The translations under genes and the position numbers were made by a program. Below the pieces are notes generated by a model. That model was not told the DNA's origin. It searched no databases and worked only from the letters and a program-made list of their open reading frames with translations. Of a stretch of 64,000 nt of DNA, positions 38,901-48,600 are shown one piece after another. Every line of letters begins with the position of its first letter. Position 1 is the stretch's first letter. The stretch is taken from positions 2,480,001 through 2,544,000 of the forward strand of contig NC_066310.1 in the NCBI RefSeq assembly GCF_905404315.1. The letters run 5' to 3'. This DNA is from Leptidea sinapis (Eukaryota; Arthropoda; Insecta; Lepidoptera; Pieridae).

Positions 38901-39880
38901 AAAAGAAAATATGTAAGAAACTGCACAAGGCCATGTGCCACTATTCTATTCTTCCTACTATGGCTCCTGTGGAAGGTATACCACATTTGCCAATGTCATG
39001 TTAAAGTAGACCACCAAGCTCAGAGTATTCTTTTATTAATTTTAAGAGAGAGTATAGCACACAGTTTGTGAACTATTCAATTAGAGTAATTCACTAGTAT
39101 ATAAAAACAGATTTATAATGATTATTACCTTTCCACTTTAGGTTCAACTTTAGGTTTGAATGTATCAGGAATGTTTTCGGGATGCTCTTTTGGAATTTGG
39201 AATACTGTTACTTGTCCAGCAGCATTACCTGCTCCCACCATATAATCTACAGTGTTTACTATTTTAACATATGTAATTGGTGATGTTGATGCCTGCAACA
39301 TTATTATTCCATAAGTTTTTGTATTTACTAGTGTCAATATTCAACTGTTTGACAATAAAGAAGATTGTTTTCATAAAGACTGATGATGTACTGCAGTTTT
39401 CTTTTGCTTTATTGAAAAAAACATACTTTAAACATTTTTATTGACTACAATAAGGTGCATCCAAAGTAGGTGCCATGATGTAATAATTATTTAATTCGAA
39501 TAAAGTTTGTATTTTTTAAGAAAATGCCTTTAAAGTGAATGTAACATTACACAAGTATCAACCATAAGTATCAAACTGTTAAGAATAAGCAGTCCCTAAA
39601 AGCAAATTATAACATTAAAAGTATTACAAGGCAGACGAAAGTTTTTTATAGTTACCTCACATCTTAGTCTTTGAATATTTCCTTTTTTACGGTCGTACCA
39701 ATAAACCAATCCAACATTAGTCCCAAGAGCAATATATTCACTAACAGCATCAACGCAGGTCAAATTAAGATCGTTGGAGAAAATTCCAGTTTGTATTTTA
39801 GGTGGAATGAGGTTCAAAACATGAGAGCAAGGAGTCCATTCTCTTACAAACCCTTCCTCAGCTCCACTAGTCACTTCCAT
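17968..39880 (-). CDS. TECPR2: TECPR2 homologue (WD40 region plus C-terminal LIR, no tectonin repeats)
   Basis: Nine coding exons: 39656-39880, 39129-39292, 35991-36114, 34711-34874, 32598-32733, 31832-32031, 27083-27186, 19331-19826, 17968-18349. All introns are GT-AG, phases close, total 664 codons plus stop. Residues 1-372 form a WD40-like propeller region resembling TECPR2: LNLIPPKIQTG near the start, HKSEITAIEW and RLFSGDKNGVI, YCARPGLRVWRADRSGNV, then VSVSVNKDEIFVLEGERS. Residues about 470-510 look coiled-coil, followed by an Arg-rich patch. The protein ends EWEVI, the LIR that binds ATG8 proteins in human TECPR2. Known family role: autophagosome maturation and ER-export/HOPS contacts. 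Human TECPR2 is about 1400 aa with tectonin repeats before the LIR; none appear here. The exon 8 donor (GG|GTGTGT) was chosen for phase and is the weakest junction. HPS5, a paralogue in the WD40 region, fits less well and lacks the LIR. Confidence 0.86.
19195..19300 (+). repeat. RTE-type LINE 3' end in TECPR2 intron 8
   Basis: CCTTTGTCCAGCAGTGGACG followed by CTGATGATGATAA is the classic terminus of a lepidopteran RTE-like element. The rest of the intron (18350-19194) is AT-rich with a short GATA run at 18598-18614 and no exon. Confidence 0.6.
19827..21840. other. TECPR2 intron 7, first part (no exon seen)
   Basis: AT-rich DNA. A GC-richer block at 20830-21010 has no second copy in the window and no convincing frame. 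Confidence 0.5.
21850..22065 (+). pseudogene. RTE-type LINE fragment
   Basis: Across frames it reads as an RT C-terminal tract: FPIALYGAETWTLKLADRQ, then FEMWCWRRMLRIPWT, with a stop between. This is the region after the catalytic domain in RTE/craniate-type LINE polymerases. Confidence 0.7.
22532..22975 (+). mobile_element. Helitron-like non-autonomous repeat with internal iterations
   Basis: Starts ACTAGTGGACCCGACAGACG and ends in AATTATATATATAAAGATG. Inside, the block ATCAAAATCGGTCCAGCC recurs three to four times, each with GTGAATCTAAACCAT or CACACACCAATCTC spacers. A near copy is at 27813-28258. The CTAG-type terminus in the opposite-orientation relatives (30155, 46172) suggests a Helitron 3' end; this is inference. 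Confidence 0.6.
22976..25090. other. TECPR2 intron 7, middle part
   Basis: AT-rich DNA without exons. It contains the MITE at 23539-23715, annotated separately. Confidence 0.45.
23539..23715. mobile_element. 177-bp MITE with GGTGTTATTACAAAAA ends
   Basis: Perfect 16-bp terminal inverted repeats at 23539-23554 and 23700-23715, plus inner ACACGTGT blocks in mirrored positions. No clear target duplication. Confidence 0.6.
25094..25399. mobile_element. 306-bp GC-richer MITE with TA flanks
   Basis: Left end AAGCTCTGTTCAAACTGAGG continues through GCGAATAACGCGCGG; the right end is its inverse with few changes for about 37 bp. TA lies on both sides (25092-25093 and 25400-25401). The core also contains mirrored GTCCCGC and CGCTC motifs. 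TA duplication fits a Tc1/mariner-superfamily MITE. Confidence 0.72.
25562..26168 (+). mobile_element. 607-bp PIF/Harbinger-type element with MADF-like exon remnant
   Basis: Terminal inverted repeats of about 38 bp start GGCTATGGTCTCCTATTTTA and end in the inverse (TAAAATAGGAGACCATAGCC). TAA is duplicated on both sides (25559-25561 and 26169-26171), as expected for Harbinger. Inside, 25790-25905 (+) reads VDWISKILYDTSDKND and then a WEKISDAV tract, which resembles the first part of a MADF/Myb-like DNA-binding domain; a GGTAAGTTTT splice-donor-like site follows at 25914. The subterminal GC-rich arms (CGCCGTACGC motifs) may be transposase binding sites. Confidence 0.75.
26172..26690. other. TECPR2 intron 7, spacer
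   Basis: No exon or defined repeat is visible apart from AT-rich runs. Confidence 0.4.
26693..26905. mobile_element. Second foldback element copy, opposite orientation
   Basis: Arms of about 52 bp match those at 17278-17471; the core (ACACGTGTCGAATTG reading out to the right) is the reverse complement of the first copy's core. A few substitutions separate the two arms, so this copy is older or less well conserved. Confidence 0.72.
27218..27482 (+). repeat. GGGAGGCTCC SINE copy 2, near full length
   Basis: Contains TGTGGGAGGCTCCTTTGCAC, the GGCGCC/GTGAAGCAGTAATG block, the TGACGAGCGCA block and the 3' block GCTGAACGTCGTGCGCGTCT with a short A tail. It lies 32 bp upstream (in TECPR2 sense) of exon 7. 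Confidence 0.8.
27520..27650 (+). repeat. tRNA-headed SINE, shortened copy
   Basis: Begins inside the head (GGTTTCGAATCCCGGTAG B-box side) and continues with ATATGATGAATATAG, then jumps to the CATAGTACAGGCT 3' body, lacking the ATG-rich middle. Confidence 0.65.
27663..28445 (+). mobile_element. Cluster of Helitron-like repeats
   Basis: A first start (CTAGCTGACCCAGCAAACGT) at 27669 is followed at 27807 by a near copy of the element at 22532-22975 (start ACTAGTGGACCCAACAGACG) and by another AGAATCGGTCAAGCCGTTTC end at 28378-28443. Confidence 0.6.
28446..30156 (+). mobile_element. Helitron-like repeat split by a LINE insertion
   Basis: 28446-28680 matches the first part of 45825-46080 (GTGACACGTTGTTTGTCCGC, TAGTCCAACTTGAGA, TATGGACATATTTTCT). 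The matching end (ATGAAATATT ... TCTGTCGGGTCAGCTAGTA) resumes at about 30060. DNA in between includes the LINE at 29100-29975. Confidence 0.6.
29100..29975 (+). mobile_element. Jockey-group LINE 3' fragment with C-terminal RT ORF
   Basis: The frame at 29112-29684 (190 codons, open) is the post-catalytic part of a LINE polymerase: a FLDITLDSELQWGPH tract, KKIRRLTDIDTARLVYFSYF, SIMSYGLLLWGSAAD, and VLQKRAIRAIYNLG. A frameshift just before the natural end separates FYNKIPENVQ-type sequence at 29684-29815. The 3' part has TTTCTTGCGCCCATTCTTCT and ends with ATATTTGAATTTGAATT. Related pieces: 30738-31262, 41330-42065, 43645-43980. Confidence 0.75.
30480..30742 (+). repeat. Helitron-like repeat fragment (copy of part of 37758-38125)
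   Basis: Shares TGAAATTGTTTCACAGCA, ACATCAAAGGAAAAACAA-type and CCAAAATTAGCCAAATCGGT blocks with 37758-38125. The frame at 30482-30742 is incidental. Confidence 0.65.
30738..31262. pseudogene. Head-to-head LINE 3' fragments forming a 120-bp palindrome
   Basis: 30738-30860 reads on the minus strand as the same LINE C-terminal region (FYNKIPENVQ, then the KRIVKKRL part) that follows on the plus strand at 30875-31076. Arms are roughly 85 per cent alike by eye with about 20 bp between. The plus-strand piece continues to the standard 3' end (CCCATTCTTCTCAGG, ATATTTGAATTTGAATTT). Confidence 0.65.
31263..31831. other. TECPR2 intron 6, last part
   Basis: No exon or defined repeat is visible; includes AT-rich low-complexity DNA. 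Confidence 0.45.
32734..34710. other. TECPR2 intron 4
   Basis: No exon or clear transposon terminus is visible in this 2-kb intron. CTACGGT repeats at 33520-33550 and AT-rich runs are the only structure. The shorter intron 5 (32032-32597) is likewise empty. Confidence 0.45.
34955..35795 (+). pseudogene. Jockey-type LINE 3' fragment in TECPR2 intron 3
   Basis: Reads with frameshifts from the CREKLVSSIES-like tract through VAEWGKMDLVQFNLQKT, a RARQYFRPAQ tract, the GHTWSIAVISGLAHT (shifted HMEYCCHLWSGAP) region, and the conserved 3' end GATCACTTAACACCAGGTGA plus A tail. Same family as 7375-9182, inserted opposite to TECPR2 transcription. Confidence 0.75.
36700..37015 (+). pseudogene. RTE-like LINE polymerase C-terminus
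   Basis: Reads WFGHVERMNEEQLMKKVY, a stop, then GRGRPRQMFQDQIRDVLKKG, RRACMKGIMKVDEAKQVCKD and SAYSYGKEA with stop, followed by (GTAT)n. This W-GHV-R-M ... GRGRPR ... tail is typical of lepidopteran LINE polymerases of RTE type. Confidence 0.7.
37758..38125 (+). mobile_element. Helitron-like non-autonomous repeat
   Basis: Starts CTAGCTGACCTGACAGACGT and ends with AAATCGGTCCAGCCGTTCTC, GAGACTTACGAACA and ATATATATAGAT. A partial copy is at 30480-30742. Confidence 0.65.
38572..38785 (-). repeat. tRNA-headed SINE, long copy on minus strand
   Basis: Read on the minus strand: B-box part (GGTTCGAATCCCGGTAGG), ATATGATGAATATAGATGTT, the CATGGATGTTTAAATG repeats, then TGTGTAAAAAGTGTGTCAAT. The A-box end is missing. 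Confidence 0.7.
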
Positions 39881-40444
39881 ATTATTGAGTGCGTTTTAGT
39901 GGCTCTCAATTAATTACACATTATCTTAATCATTATTTACTAATAACAAAATTAAAATATATATAAATTATAAAATTAGTGTGGAACCACTTGACTTGAT
40001 TTAGATACGATGTTTTCCGCTAGAAGTACTAAAATATTTGTTTTGTGTTTACGTCTTACGACGATAGTTGACACTTGACAGTCGACTTAGTGTTCACAGC
40101 TGTTCTGTGGTCGACAGATAACGAAATACAAATTGAAATTTACTAGTTTACTACCTCAAACTATTAGTAGATTAATAACTATTATGTACTAGCAATTATC
40201 AAGCCTGGAGAAGTAAGAACAAGTTGGCTGCACAGCAGTGACTTGACATTTCTATGCGAAACACGATGCGTTGAAAAGAGAAACATATCTCATCTTGTCT
40301 GTTTTGCATGCAAAACAATAAGCTGACGTCAATTTATTGCGTCTTGATCACCAGTCTAGTGACTACAACACGATCACAAGTGTGTGATTTAAAAATAACA
40401 AATTTTTTTGTACTTTAAAGTGATATGCCGCACTTCTGGGATTA

Positions 40445-40545
40445 ATTAAATTAAATTTGTAACCAAAATTTATGAATGATGCGGGAATCGAACCCACGAT
40501 CTCTCTTCCACTGAGCCAACCGTTCGAGCGAGTGAGTGGTATCAA
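40445..40545 (-). repeat. tRNA-derived SINE fragment
   Basis: On the minus strand it has GGTTGGCTCAGTGGAAGAG, GTGGGTTCGATTCCCGCATC and the tail TTCATAAATTTTGGTT, the family seen at 10914-11010. The tRNA fold is too degraded for a real tRNA gene. Confidence 0.65.
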
Positions 40546-41329
40546 AATGCCTAGTCGTCCGACGAATGGACGCATAAAATAAATTATTAGTTATCGGATG
40601 AATAACAAGTATTTATTCGTCCACTAAAATGAATAAAGGTATTATATTATTTAAAAAATCTGTACCTATCACTTTCTAACGTCTCCCTTTTGTGATTTTT
40701 TTTAAATAATTTAATGACCATGCTAGTCCTTCAGTTGAATGTGATTTTTCTAATTTTATGATTCCTTTTTTATGTAATAAAAAACTAATCATAACTATTT
40801 TAAAGCTGATTTTTTAGTTACCTACTAAAATGTATGTGGAAATTTAAATTAAAAATCTCATTCAGTGATGTCTTCTTTCTTACTGTTTTCATTTATTTTA
40901 TTTAGGAGGTTAAAAGCGGTCAATTGAAAATGAAAATTGAGAAATAAAAGGAAAAAAAGTAAACGCTAGTTAGGTAAGGATAAAAATCAGTTATGTTTGG
41001 TCGTGTTAGAACAGTTACTACAACGCATGAGCCAAGCGAGCGTGTGCCAGAACCGAATTGTAGGCGTTTTCCCCCTTCTCCCTTTCTTTTCTCCCCATTT
41101 ACAAGTTATGTATAAAACTTATGACGAATTTATTTATCGTGCGTTTTTGTCACGTTTTAATGTACGTAAGTAACCCTGACCTGTCATGACAAGATTACCA
41201 TCACAGAAAAATCTATACCTGACTTACAAAAAATGCCCGATTTTCAAGAAAAATCCCGGGTAATAATATAAAATAAATGCGCAGTAGGAAGAAAAAAGAC
41301 ATCACTGAATGAAATGTTTAGTTTTAAAT

Positions 41330-42065
41330 ATATATTTTCATATACATTTGAGTAGGTTAATGAAACATCAACCAAAGACATGCAATGCAGTTAGAAAGAT
41401 TAGAGAGTACACGAATGTTGCGACCGCTAGATCAGTGTACTTTATTTATTTTCACAGCATCATGACGTACGGTATATTACTATGGGGTCATGCTGCTGAC
41501 ATTGATATAGTGTTTGCACTGCAAAAGCGAGCTGTTCGTGCTATATATCAGCTTGGTTATAGACAGTCTCTCAAAGAAAAATTTAAATAAATAAATATTA
41601 TGAAATGGAAATGTAATGTATGTTCACAAAAATCGTCACCTTTTTGCTCTTAATAGTGATTTTCATTATTATAACACTAGAAATAAGGGATTGCTTGTAA
41701 CTAATTCTAGTAGGCTTCATAAGATACATAATAGCTTTAAGGGTAAATGTATACACTTCTACAATAAAGTCCCAGCCACTGTTCAGGCATTATCTATAAA
41801 TAAATTTAAATATTTTATAAAAAAATGGCTCTATCAGTCTGTCGGACAGCCTGGGACTAGATTGTGATTATTTTATAGCGATAGAAATGACTGTACAATA
41901 TTGTATATTTTTATTGAAAAGAGCGCAAAAAAAAAGGAATGCTGGGAGAGTTTCTTGCGCCGCTTCTTCTCTCTCAGTGCGCCATTTGTTTCCGAAGCGG
42001 TAGTAGTATAAGAAATGACATCAAAAAGAATTCTAAAGGAATCAATTTTGAGAAAATAAATGCCT
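41330..42065 (+). mobile_element. Jockey-group LINE 3' fragment upstream of SPP
   Basis: Reads KKIR-type RKIREYTNVATARSVYFI, SIMTYGILLWGHAAD and ALQKRAVRAIYQLGYRQSL, then after a frameshift NTRNKGLLVTNSSRLHKI and FYNKVPATVQALSINKFK. It ends with TTTCTTGCGCCGCTTCTTCT and an AATAAATG tail. Same group as 29100-29975, and closer still to 43645-43980. Confidence 0.75.
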
Positions 42066-42666
42066 TTTTTGCCTTTTAATGGTATTATGATTGGTTTTTT
42101 AACACATAAAAAATGAATCACAAATTTAAAAAAAACCACACTCCCACTGAAGGACTAACATCCATGGTCATGAAATTAATAAAACAAATCACCACAGTCC
42201 AACGGAGACTTTCAAAAAAAGCTCGAGTGATTGAGTTATGAGAGATTTGTGATGATGAGTAGGTACAGATTTTTTTTTAATAATTACCCATATTCATTTT
42301 AGCGGACGATTCAGTAATTTTATTCTTCCGATAATCGGCGACTAATTAATTTTATTCGAGCAAGAGCCTCTTTTTAATTATCAAACTTTGTAAGGTTCAT
42401 ATTTTCTCAGACAGAATCAGAGAGAACTTAATCATTATGTTGGCTAGGGGTACAGGATACCTAGGTATCTAGGGAAAGGACACGTAGCTCCAATTTGACC
42501 AACGTTACAACTCCATATTGATTGATTGTCATTTGTATGACGTACATGTTTCCGAGTCGACTTGTCAAATCAAATTATCAACTACAACTTACAAGTTCCG
42601 AGTACACATACATTTACTTGCAGATTTATTATTTTCAAATAGTTTATTGTTAAAGTTTTTATTAAA

Positions 42667-45600
42667 ATGGCAGAATCTGTCACTGAAATCCCGATAAATA
42701 TAGAAGAGACCGTTAAAGAAGTAATACAGAATGCTACCGAAAAACCTCCAAATAGTATTGAAGGTGTTGCGATTGCATATCTTAGTTTGGTGATAATGGC
42801 TATTTTGCCGATATTCTTTGGATCTTTTCGTTCTGTAAAATACCTTAAAGAACAAAAGGTAAGTCAGGTCACATGTGATAAGCTTTAAAAGTTTTGCAAT
42901 CATACTCATTCGATACTCCAAAATGAACGTAAAGTGTAATCGTGGCAATCATTTTGGTAACCTTTATCTTAGATTTAAGGTGCATATTGTATTTAGACAC
43001 AACGTTAATGCAACTTATGCACATTGATTTGAGTATTACTTAGGATAAATCATTAAATTTTTATTTTGATCAATGTCTTTTTTACCAAATCCAATTATTA
43101 TTTATCATAATACACAAAATAACACCTCTGACTAACTAACACTTTGCTTTATAATCAAAATACATCTTTTAAGATACATTTTATATAACACAGCACTTAA
43201 TATGTTTTCCTCAATAATTATTATGCCCAAGAAGGTTACAACTCATAGATAGATACTCAGATGAGCAATAATAATAATAAAACCTATTTATTTCCAATCT
43301 ACTATTTAATCACATTCTTTTAACTATGATTACATCTATTATAATAAATATTACTTACTGTTACCATTATTTACATAGATATAAGAAAAAAATATCTAAT
43401 TTTTATTTGTATTAATGACTGTTCTTATGTACTGTCTTCATCATTATTGATTGGAACCCCTTCTTGGCCTACTCCAGCTTGTTCCATGCCTCTCTGTCCA
43501 TTGCTATCTTTTTCCATAAGTATCCTGCTGTCACTTGAATGTCTTCTATCCACATTTCCCTAGGACATCCTATCCTCCTTTTACATGAGTATCATACCTG
43601 ATAAAGATTTTTTAAACCTATGGCTTAAATAATTTTTAGAGAGATCTATCCCAGCCACTGTTCAGGCATTATCTATAAATAAATTTAAATGTTTTACAAA
43701 AAAATGGCTCTGACGTAAATCCTATTACTCCACTGCTGAATATCTAAATGATCGGACAGCCTGGGACTAGATTGTGGACTCTACAATATTGTATATTTTT
43801 ATTGAAAAGAGTGCAAAAAATGAATGCAGGGAGAGTTTCTTGCGCCGCTTCTTCTCTCTCAGACCGCCATTTGTTTCCGAAGTGGTAGTAGTATCTAGTA
43901 GTTATTAGAAATGACATCAAAAAGAATTTAAAAGGAATCAATTTTGAGAAAATAAATGGCTTTTATGCCTTTATATGTGACTGTACTTCTGAAACTTTAA
44001 CCTATTAAGTATAAGTAAGCCAAGGGTGGTCCAACTGATTATAAAAACCTCAGATAATGATTTAATACAATTTGTGAATCCCCATTCTGTTATGACTGTA
44101 AAAGCTGTATTCCATTCACTTAGTATAGCTTATTTTGTGTCATAGTAGTATCACATAACAATTGTTTTATTACATTTGTATATACAATCTCTTTTCTCAA
44201 ACTTATTTTTAGAGTGTTATTTGTACACCCTTATATTTACATATCAGCTAAAATCAAGATAATTTTAACTCAATATGGGCCTGTAAACTGTGTTTTTCTT
44301 TAAGGCTATAAGAAAAAGACATTGTAGATACTCATTTACTCTGGCCTCACAGCATCCTGGTTATAGTGAGATATTGAAGTTTTTTACATTTATGTAACCA
44401 CTATACTTACTATAATAAAATCTTTTGTTTTATAGCTTTACTCATCATCATTATTCATAAAGGCTAGCAATATTCTTCCAGTCAATAATACTTACTATAG
44501 AAAGATTTAAAAGTTTATTATTATTATTGTATTACGAGTACAAGTTTGCCCTTATAATTAACTACACCATCAGGAATACAGTGTATGGAATATTTAAGAA
44601 ATTGCACATTACAAGGATACCTCTGTGTAGTATTGGTATCAACATGAGACTGAGCTGAGACTTGCTCTTCGAAAATCAAATTTAAAGTCACCTGATCAAG
44701 CTTAAGCAAGCTTCTTTTCTAGGATAACCATGAAACACGCTTGTTTATTTTACAAAAAGTGATCAGACATAGATTTCCATTATGTTTCAAACATTTTATA
44801 ACTTTTTTGTGTGGAACCCTAAGTCCTTCATTAACATACTAATCTGTCTAAGTTCTAAGTTAAAATTGATTCAGCCTTTTGGAACAAACAAATCAGCAGC
44901 TATCTAAAAAAATATTATCTGCATGGAATATAATATTAAATAATTTTAAAGAACTTGTGTAGATTTTTTCGTAACTATTTCACCAAAAATTCCATTGTTA
45001 TCATGTTATATTACCCAGTTTAGTTTTTTACATAAAACAATTACAATTTTAATATATTGTAAAGAAGTAAAATTTCATTATGTTTTGTTATCTGTTGGCA
45101 ATGTATTTTACTTAAAGATAATTGAAAAATACATTAACATATTCATTAAAATGTTTATTATACTAACTGACCAGACAGATATTGTTCTATAGATCATAGA
45201 AGAGTGCTGCTTTTATGAGTTAGACAAAAACCACTGTTATAATCTAAACCAATTCAAGAAGTTAGAAAAAAAACAAAACATTATTTTCAGTGATCTATTT
45301 TTATTAGAATGTTATTTCTTTAAAGTTTTCTCTTAATACTATACTTAAGGTAAATAGCGCGAACAGCCATCTTCTGTAGCACCTAGATAGTAATAAATAT
45401 CGGCACAGCGATATACCATAATAATCATTGAATAGTTAAATTTTTTGTAACAAAAAATTCAAAAATAGTCGAGAATAATTTATTGTCATAGCCGACAATC
45501 TGTCCCAATTGTTTTCGTGAACCCAATTATAGTATGTGAAAACTCATCTTAACAATTTGTCGTGCGTGTTAATTATTTTCGACCAGATATAATAAACGTC

Positions 45601-48600
45601 TCCAAAAATTATTTTGTTGTAAAATGTTGAAGGGCATTCTAGTCTAATGACTAGAATGCCCTTCAACATTGCATTTTATGAATTAATTATAGGGTGGATG
45701 TCTTTACGTTACAAATATAATATCAGCGCTACTTTTACGCAGTAAGCTTATCAAGTTAATCAAAGTCGTGATACTATTAAATCGCAAAACTAATCGTTAA
45801 ACTATATCTTAATATATATATTATATTACGTGACACGTTGTTTGTCCGCAATGGACTCCTAAACTAATGAACGGATTTAAATGGGGATTACTTCATGGAG
45901 TGCAGTTTAGTCCAACTTGAGAGACAGGATAGTTATTATTTCGATTTGGGACCCATAATTATTTTTATTTTCAAGATTTGTTTTGTATGGACATATTTTC
46001 TATGAGAGACTTTAGTGACGCACGGTTTAACAGTTCCACTGTGAAACAATTTCATTATAACAACAGGGAGCATTTATTACGAAATAATTCTTGATGTTTT
46101 GAAATATTTTTGGCAAATTCCTATAAAACAGATTTTTTTATTATCTACAGAACAAAGTCTGTCGGGTCAGCTAGTAATATATAAAACACAATTAAGAAAA
46201 GATAGAATCCGTGACAAAGAATTGTAAAAATAGGTAAACAGAGTTCTGCCAATTTTCTATTAAAATAAAAGCTTGCCTTGAAAGGGTAAGGTTACAAAAT
46301 TTTACTACTGATATAGCTGGTAATATAATACACACACACCAACACGTGCACGCACGCACATACACACACACGCATTCTCATCCTGAAATATAGGGGTGAG
46401 GTTTTTTTGATGACAGTAAGGGACGAGACGAGCAGGACGCAGGACCAATGCAGTGCCGCTCAGGATTCTTGAGAAACCGAAAAAATCTTAATACAATTAG
46501 TGGACTCCTTACCTTGAGACATAAGATGCTAAGTCTCATTTTCCCAGTAATTTCACTAGCTACGGCGCCCTTCAGACCGAAACACAATAATGTTTACACA
46601 TTGTTCTTCAGACACAAACTAACAATACCAACTGTTAAAAATGTAACACTTATTAGTGTGAGATCTTTCGTGAGGAGAAATAAACATTTATTTTTATTAC
46701 TTGAAATCGCTTAACTTTAGTTTCGGTCCAATCGAAGGTCATCACGCGCCCCCTCCATCTCAAGCCGCGAGTTGCGAGCGTAAGCACGCTGTGCAAAACA
46801 TGGCCACGGCCGCAAACTCATATCAATCACCCTAATGAAGAAACATATGTACACCACACCTATTGAATGGTGCAGTGTTAAATATTTATGGAAAAGTGTT
46901 ACCACGTGGGAGGCATTTTTGCACAGGATGCCGGCATATCACAACGGCGCCTATTTCTGCCGTGAAGCAGCAATGTATAAGCATTACTGCGTTTTGGTCT
47001 GAAAGGCGCCGTAGCTAGTGAAATTACTGGACAAATGAGACTCAATATCTTATGTCTCAAGTGACGAGCGCACTTGTAGCTGCTCAGAATTTTTGGGTTT
47101 TTCAAGAATTATGAGCGGTGCTGCATTGTTATGGGCAGAGCGTATCAATTACCATCAGCTGAACGTCCTGCTCGTCTCGTCCCTTATTGTCATAAAAAAA
47201 TGATGTCTCATGAAAGTTGCAGGAATTTTAATAGGAATTTGAATTTTGATATAGAATCCTAAAATTTGTGTTTAATGTGAAGCAATTCTAACTTAATTTT
47301 TAATTACCTATTGCTACTTATTTTATTCGTATTTATTTAAAATATTATTATTTTTCAGGAGTCAGGCGAGCGAGCTGAAACAATGTCCAACAAGGATGCT
47401 CTTATGTTCCCCATCATTGCTTCGTGTGCCCTCTTTGGTCTCTACATATTCTTCCAGTTCTTCTCTAAGGAGTACATCAACCTGCTTCTCACTGGCTACT
47501 TCTTCTTCCTAGGAGTATTGGCGCTTAGTCATTTATTAAGGTAAGCTCTATGAAAATGTATGTGTGTATCAATGTTCACCTAAAACTCGAGAACACTTAG
47601 CCCAATTGAAATGAAAATGCACACATATAAAGGATGCCACCACATAACCACTCCTATGAATATTTTTTATATTAGTGCCGGATAGGTGGCGCTGGTGTAG
47701 TGGTAGATTTTTTTGGGTGAAACGAAGCGCACCGGGCTCCAGCTAGTTTAATATAAATCCAAAAAAAATAAAAATAACTTTTAATTCCGCTCTGATTAGC
47801 GCTAACTTGTGTCACACTAAACTGCGGAGATCCAAGGTACCGACACAGCCCAGAAAGTCCCAGTTTGTGAAACTAAAGTGGCAGTGGTCAGGGCACTTAG
47901 CTTGACGGACAAATGGCCGGTGGGGCAGTAGAGGCCTCGAATGGCGATCTACGTACCGGAAGACCTGTGGGTAGGCACCCCACAAGATGAACCGTCGATC
48001 TGGTCAAGATCGCCGGAAGAAGTTGGATAGTTAGACTAGATTAGACAGGACAGTTATCTCAGACTGCTGCCCAGCAGGGGCCACTGCAAATCAAGCCGGA
48101 GCTTAGTGACGTGTCGGCAATTTCTATCACTAACCGTATTCCCGAATTTTGGACTGACCAGCCAAGAGTATGGTTCATCAGAACGGAAGCGGTACTAGGT
48201 CCTCAAAAGATTGCTGATGAAGCTCAGTTCCAGATTGTTGTGTCAAAACTGGGTAAAGAGGCTATACAGCAGGTAACTGATTTACTGATCAAGCCCCCTG
48301 ACAATAAAAAATATGAAGCTCTTAAGAGTAGGTTGCTGACTATTTATGAGGAATCGGAGAATCGCCAGATACAAAAACTGATTGGCGAAATGGAGCTAGG
48401 CGATCAAAAACGTTTTAGTAAATTCGGTTTATTTATTAATCTCAGTAAGTGTTGTTTTGGAAAATCAGAAATTGAATTTGTAGGGCATACAATATGTAAG
48501 AATTGCATTCGACCTTTGGTTAGCAAAATCGAAATTATTAAAAATTATCCTAAGCCTAAAACGATTGATGAGTTACGTCGCTTCTTAGGAATGGTAAACT

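Larger units (their letters stand above)
36115..39128. other. TECPR2 intron 2, unassigned parts
   Basis: Outside the three repeat entries in this intron the sequence is AT-rich. A short tract at 37430-37700 is open in one frame but shows no family motif. Confidence 0.4.
39881..42666. promoter_or_regulatory. Divergent intergenic region between TECPR2 and SPP start codons
   Basis: It must contain the promoters and 5' UTRs of both genes. I cannot place a TATA box or initiator with confidence. Presumed promoter-proximal DNA is 39881-40440 for TECPR2 and 42070-42666 for SPP; between them lie a SINE fragment (40445-40545) and a LINE 3' end (41330-42065). Confidence 0.4.
42859..47358 (+). other. 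SPP intron 1, unassigned parts
   Basis: This 4.5-kb intron is mostly AT-rich filler between the listed repeats. A CA-rich tract lies at 46329-46378. A short relic of a Helitron-like start (CTGACCAGACAGATATTGTT) is at 45167-45190. Confidence 0.5.

Noticed and set aside
17968..39880. HPS5 (pink) as the identity of the minus-strand gene
   Set aside because: The WD40 regions are related, but LNLIPPKIQ, the VSVSVNKDEIF tract and the terminal EWEVI fit TECPR2.
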